A DNA stretch of 23,426 bases from Isohypsibius dastychi. Taxonomy: Eukaryota > Tardigrada > Eutardigrada > Parachela > Isohypsibiidae. Below are positions 19,036 to 23,426 of the stretch, one piece after another. The stretch's first letter is position 1. Each line of letters starts with the position of its first letter. The translations under genes and the position numbers were made by a program. The stretch covers positions 1 through 23,426 of the forward strand of contig JAQIWT010000321.1 in assembly GCA_034696485.1 (NCBI GenBank), given 5' to 3'. The notes beneath the pieces are model-generated. The model was not told the DNA's origin, made no database searches, and was given only the letters and a program-made list of their open reading frames with translations.

Positions 19036-20531
19036 TTATGCGCCCCGTTTTTGAATTTCCACTCCGTCAATCGTAACTGTGAAATCTTCAGTGACCGCTC
19101 CAAAAGGCATATCTCCTTCGGGACTTTTCCAGTATTTGATAACGGTTTTCGAAAATGTCCGGCAACCAATATATTCCGACAATTGCTGTAATGTCATCAG
19201 TTAGTTCAAGAAACTTTTTTCGCCGCATATTCAATATCGTTGCACATAACATGAATCCTTCCATTAAACCCATGTCAAAAATTTGATTGCTATAAATCTC
19301 ATATTAACCCAAATCTGTTCCAAAATCTCTCATAATATTCGATACTTTTTAATCAAAATAATACAACAATCATACCTGAGTAACGGGGCTGACGTTTTGT
19401 GCCAGAGTCCACCGGAAGTTGTTCTTTTCCGCTAAATGTTTCAGCTCAATTTCCATCAGATAGAAAATGGAGACATTTTCCTCAGGGGTGTTCAAGTCAT
19501 TAGCTGCGGCAAGCATGAATTTCATGAATATCACTCCAGGCTCATGTTTTGGGTTAAGCTCCTCTTCCACCGGATGTGTCAAGCCGTCCAGAAAACAAAG
19601 CACTCTGGTGATGTGAGAGTCTGGATCCTGTGACATCAGCAGTTGCTCGATAACAGGCTTGGCTCCATCAAATTCATCCAATGCTAAAAAACAATCAAAT
19701 GATTAAATTTTTCAAAACAGTAACTGATTTTCGTTTTACCTAATGCTATTCCGCGAAGCTGTCCGACCCGATCGAAAACCGCTAGACTATATGGTAATAG
19801 GAACGGCCAAAGCACCGTAAGGAGTCCTTTAAATTCTTCCTCGTTTTCGTAGTTGAACCTTGTGAGGAACTCCGAGTTCTTCAAAAAGCACCGAACCACA
19901 AGAGTTCGAGCCTCATCATCGTCAACTTCCCGCAGCGGTCTGATGGAAAATTTCTGCTCATTATCGGATGGAACTTGGGGGATAATTGATTTAGCAAAAA
20001 GGTCACGCAGGCATTCGGCTTGAAGAAATTGCTCGATGGACACATCGTAACCGGCGTAACGCAGGCTAAGAACCTACGACGAAAATTCATTGTATTTTTA
20101 TGTCATTCGGAAATAAAATACATATTGGACATCCAGGAATTTCTGCCTTTGCTTTTTGCTTTTTTGGCATGGGAAAAAAATATCTTTTTATGTCAAAAGT
20201 TAGTTAAATTGGTTTACTTACCGCGGCAACTGCGTTCAGAGAACTTCCGCCAGCGTGGCTGTAGGCTTTCTCCAAGTCGATGTTTTTGCTGTCAGTCCCG
20301 ATGGAATCAGCGATTATTCCGCTAAACTGGTCCCACGGACTGGATAAATCTGAAAACAAAAAGGAGAGTGCTGAATGACGTGACAAGCAATTTCCCGCTG
20401 CTCTAACTCGCTTTGGAAAAACACGCCGCTAACAAGTCTGCAGAACAATTTGCTTTAGCAAATCTGCACTTTAAAAAATCTGTTGAGAAATACATAACAG
20501 CTCAAACAGGACACATACCGTCATCATCCAT
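19036..20531 (-). CDS. Ebony-like carrier (T)-GNAT didomain protein B (310 aa, 5 exons)
   Basis: Exons 20531-20519 (13 nt), 20349-20222, 20073-19740, 19683-19376 and 19185-19036, phases 1, 0, 1, 0. It is a full-length paralogue of protein A. It opens with MDDDD, then PWDQFSGIIADSIG (A has PWNNFTEIMADSLG). The carrier motif is AGGSSLNAV with Ser41 as the phosphopantetheine site, followed by SIEQFLQAECLRDLF. The GNAT-like part runs from about residue 88 (KFSIRPLREVDDDEARTL) and ends SPVTQQLSEYIGC and MPFGAVTEDF. As in A there is no adenylation domain and no clear CoA pyrophosphate loop. The pair shares the first intron (phase 1) and the last (after ...TQ) but differs at all internal introns. 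It may take a carrier-loaded group in trans and transfer it to an amine, by analogy with Ebony; the substrate is unknown. Confidence 0.82.
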
Positions 20532-21596
20532 GTTCGACAAATCGCGCTTCCGTAATCAGCAGATAGAAATCGACGTCGTTCGAAATATTTCGAACGAAAG
20601 TCAGTAGCAAATAAAGAGTACCGGAAACACGTCAAAACAATTGATGATTGCACTGACAGCCCTGATAAATATCAAGATAACATTTTCGTCGAAACTGCGT
20701 ACAAAGCGAATCACGTTTATAAGGAGGATATGAGATGAGAACAACCCGCCCCGTCATAAAGTTTCACTTTACTGTCACAAAAAAACGCATCACCGGAAAA
20801 GGAAGACAAATGTTCCACAAAATTTTCCGGAAAACATTCCCGTAAAAAAAATCGGATCGGGAAGAGCAGAAATCTTTTTTCTACAGAAGGAACGAATGGC
20901 GGAAAATGACAGTGGGTCCGATGAAGAATATACTCGCTTCCCAGGGAACAGCTGAATGTGACAGTAAGTCCTCTTCCGAGATTGCTCGGCACTCTTGATA
21001 TTTGCGCTGAATGCATCTTGCGCATAATTGAATTTTAAGCTCAGATCCGGCGGCTCTTCGGCTCGTTTTTCTGCTTTCATTTGCGAAAGAAGAGCAGCCT
21101 GGGAATCCGCCTCCCGGTTGGAGTGGCGATGTAAAAGAGATTATCAAGGGAATTCATTTAGTCGGCAAAACTCGACCCCTGCTGATGGATATGTTAGAAG
21201 AAACACTGATATATATCTCGGCAAAAAACTGTCTCGAGATAAAAGATGCTTACTTTAGCCTAATATTTTTTTCAAAATCAAAGGTTACCGGAACTCGTTT
21301 CAGGCAACCAACTTGTGACCAACGTGACCTATCACGATGATAAGAATCAATGACGTCGCTCGATCGGATCCAAAAATGTAACAAATGCAAATATCATGTC
21401 TTTTCACATTTTATCATTGAAATCAAAAATACGGACGAGCAATTTTCAAGCTCAGAGATTTAGACAAACCAATAAAATTTCGTGCAAGAGAACGTCGGCC
21501 TTCACCGGAAATAAAGCAGATCTTTGCAACGACCGAAAATTTCCCAATTTTTCAACTGGACTAGAGAATGAAGATCAACTGGAAATGTTTTCTAAA
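20532..21596. other. Intergenic, upstream of T-GNAT B and downstream of ACBD
   Basis: This 1.07-kb stretch holds the T-GNAT B promoter and the ACBD 3' UTR. Several overlapping open frames of 60-100 codons occur on both strands around 20717-21260, but they have no family resemblance and no coherent splice structure. In particular they contain no adenylation-domain core motifs, which I looked for because of the adjacent Ebony-like genes. Confidence 0.5.
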
Positions 21597-23188
21597 TCAT
21601 CTGGAGCGAGGACGACGAAGCGAGAGTTTCCGAATGAGGAATCCAACAACTTGGAGAACAATCGGCCAGATTATAGCAAACAAAGTAGAAATAACGGGAA
21701 ATCGGCGCAGACGTGTTTCCAGCAAGTTCCAGAAACGATGCAGTAGTTGAACTAAGCGATTCTATAAACAAGATAAAAATTGTTTTCATTCATCTAATTC
21801 TAAAACGAAGAAAGACAGGAGACACTGAACGAAACGGATTCATGTTTATGGCAGGGGATTACCTGGGACTCGAAAGACGTGTTTTCATGTGCTTCCGGTA
21901 TGCTACGCAGCTTTTCAGAATGATTTTTCCGGCAAGCCTGCTCTTGGGCAAGCAGTTCAATATTCCCTTCCGCAGCTCGCAATCGCTTAGCCTGATCCCA
22001 ACACAACTCTTCGAGATGATGTAACCTCTTCTTCAAATCATCTACTTCGGCGGACGTTGTTCTAGGTATGGATGGTTTCACTTCCGCATCTTCGGCATCT
22101 TCAAAGGGTAACTCTGACTGGGACTTGAAAGAATCCATCGAATCCCGTCTGGCGCAGTTTTCATTTAAACTTTCCTGAATGTCGTGAAATATGTCCGTCC
22201 GTACATTTTCATCCTCGTCATCAGATCCTGAAGATCCATCACGATCTTTTATCTGCAGTTGTGGAACCCGGGAATCCGAAGAACGTGCAACGATGTTTAG
22301 AGCTGCTCGAACTGCATCCGACGAATTCCCGTTGAATGCCTGGTGTTTTACGAAAGAGTCATTGGTGGGAAAATCCGGGACATTTTCTTTATCGTTCACC
22401 AGCTCGTAAAAACTACCGAGCTTATCCAAAAAGTCGGACACTTCCGGTGTAAGAGACATCATCTCGATTATCTGAAAAATATTCATAAATAAATTCACCG
22501 AAAAAATATTTTTACTATCCGAAAATCGAAACACCCTTTCGATTAAGTCCAATAGTAAGCAAACCCCTAAACCACCTTTGCAGAGCATTTTTTCATCGAT
22601 CCGGATTTCTCATTTCTCAATCCTCCTGCTTTTTCGTGAAACCAACGAAACCGCTCCACTTTAAGCCCCTGTTTTTCCTGTCTTCTCCTGAAGTCTTACA
22701 CATTCTTCTCAACCTCTAATCGCCAAATGCGCGTTTATGATCTCAGCGAAGACTGTGACAATCTAGATTCTGCGAAAACTCACCTTTTTCAGTTCTCCAA
22801 CATACTGTTCCATAGCCGCCTCTTTGGTGACAGATTCCACCGATTTGTAAGCCTCCCTGGAATTCAAACATGAGAGAGCGTAATCGTCAGAGAGCATCTA
22901 ACCCAAACCATTTGGCTCGCTCTGTAGCTTCGTAAAAATGTGGTTTCGGTCTACTACATGGCCCTTCGGTTGCCTGCTTGTATAACGCGTAGAAACGAAG
23001 CATCATCTCTCTGGACGGTTTGAATGATCCTGAGAACAACAAAATAGTAGCGAACCAATAACTACATGAATGATAACATTTGTACCATCAGCAGGAAGAG
23101 TTTGAATAACTTTCACTGCAGCAGCGAAGCGTTCCTCAGCTCCACATGCCACTGGATCTAACACAGAGCTTTTGTCGGCAGGGACCAT
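21597..23188 (-). CDS. ACBD4/5-type tail-anchored acyl-CoA-binding protein (356 aa, 5 exons)
   Basis: Exons 23188-23086, 23029-22909, 22856-22784, 22471-21863 and 21761-21597, phases 1, 2, 0, 0, give 356 aa. Residues 1 to about 105 are an ACB domain: EERFAAAVKVIQTLPADG, MMLRFYALYKQATEGPC, KWEAYKSVES, TKEAAMEQYVGELKKIIE. It binds long-chain acyl-CoA. An acidic, Ser-rich linker contains a possible FFAT-like core PFEDAED (221-227). A coiled coil spans about 240-285. The last exon encodes one hydrophobic helix (about 325-345, STLFAIIWPIVLQVVGF) and a basic end, SLRRPRSR. This is the layout of ACBD5 and ACBD4, which sit in peroxisome membranes and tether them to ER VAP proteins. The helix exon is read in a frame different from the nearby long open frame and was found by phase. 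The start at 23188 is the first ATG giving a normal ACB N-terminus. Confidence 0.93.
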
Positions 23189-23426
23189 GATCCAAAAGTA
23201 GTCAGAAATCAACGACAGATAACAAAATGCATATTTTGTAGAAGCAGGAGCGATAAAGGTACGGAATATCGAACTGCCCAAGGAAAGCCAAAAACAGCAG
23301 AAAACAAGATGAAGTGAAAACGTGCCTTAGTCGGGTTATTTTTGAATTTGCTTGGTTTTCACTCAGTCAGCTCAATTCTGAAAATACATTTTCCTCTTTC
23401 GCCGACTGATGAGCCCTGCGATACCT
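23189..23426 (-). other. Region upstream of the ACBD start
   Basis: This is the 5' flank of the ACBD gene. The same frame stays open for about 30 codons upstream of the chosen ATG (ATGs up to 23281), but the extra residues are hydrophobic and unlike ACB-domain leaders. I therefore treat it as 5' UTR or promoter. The window ends before any upstream gene is seen. Confidence 0.45.

Noticed and set aside
17000-20531. T-GNAT proteins as ordinary arylalkylamine N-acetyltransferases
   Set aside because: They carry an N-terminal carrier domain with a GGSS site, and I see no CoA pyrophosphate loop.
20717-21258. Cluster of overlapping frames that might be an adenylation domain for the T-GNAT genes
   Set aside because: I looked for adenylation core motifs such as the Ser/Thr/Gly-rich P-loop and found none; frames on both strands overlap without splice logic.
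21396-21746. 116-codon plus-strand frame
   Set aside because: It overlaps the ACBD membrane-anchor exon on the other strand and resembles nothing; it is a shadow frame.
22191-22409. Ser-rich 72-codon plus-strand frame
   Set aside because: It is the antisense shadow of the acidic ACBD linker exon.

Overview
The window is eukaryotic. Every gene I could read is split by spliceosomal introns, most with GT-AG ends, many only 50-70 bp long. All genes encode animal-type proteins, and neighbouring genes lie 0.1-2.6 kb apart. It therefore looks like a compact invertebrate genome. A tardigrade or other small ecdysozoan is my leading guess, but nothing in the window proves the phylum. I see no bacterial, viral, CRISPR, tRNA or rRNA features and no recognisable transposon.

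Layout, left to right. (1) 1-217 is simple-repeat DNA: a 20-bp minisatellite, an 8-bp tandem repeat and a C-run/G-run hairpin. (2) 821-1942 (+) is a two-exon secreted or membrane-anchored protein with two GAS1/GFR-alpha-type cysteine modules. (3) 9538-2030 (-) is a complete nitric oxide synthase in 24 coding exons (1360 aa) with a neuronal-type N-terminal PDZ domain. (4) 12179-15589 (+) is a secreted carboxylesterase/cholinesterase-fold protein in 10 exons (667 aa) that has lost its catalytic serine. (5) 16033-16793 (+) is a secreted PEBP-family protein in 4 exons (194 aa). (6, 7) 18367-17000 and 20531-19036 (-) are a tandem pair of paralogues (302 and 310 aa). Each joins a phosphopantetheine carrier (T) domain to a GNAT-like domain, the architecture of the C-terminal half of the insect NRPS Ebony, but has no adenylation domain. 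(8) 23188-21597 (-) is an ACBD4/5-type acyl-CoA-binding protein (356 aa) with a C-terminal membrane tail anchor.

I rebuilt every exon chain by hand from splice signals, codon phase and family motifs. All phases close without a frameshift, so none of the seven genes looks like a pseudogene. UTRs, untranslated first exons and alternative transcripts cannot be settled from DNA alone.

There is no operon logic here. Two pairs converge on short gaps (GAS1-like/NOS with 87 bp between stop codons; PEBP/T-GNAT A with 206 bp). NOS and the esterase-like gene diverge from a 2.6-kb spacer, and the T-GNAT pair is a local duplication. The most unusual content is the pair of A-less Ebony-like T-GNAT proteins. 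Next come the NOS, which combines an intact PDZ beta-finger and FMN autoinhibitory loop with a C-terminal tail of only about nine residues, and the catalytically dead esterase.
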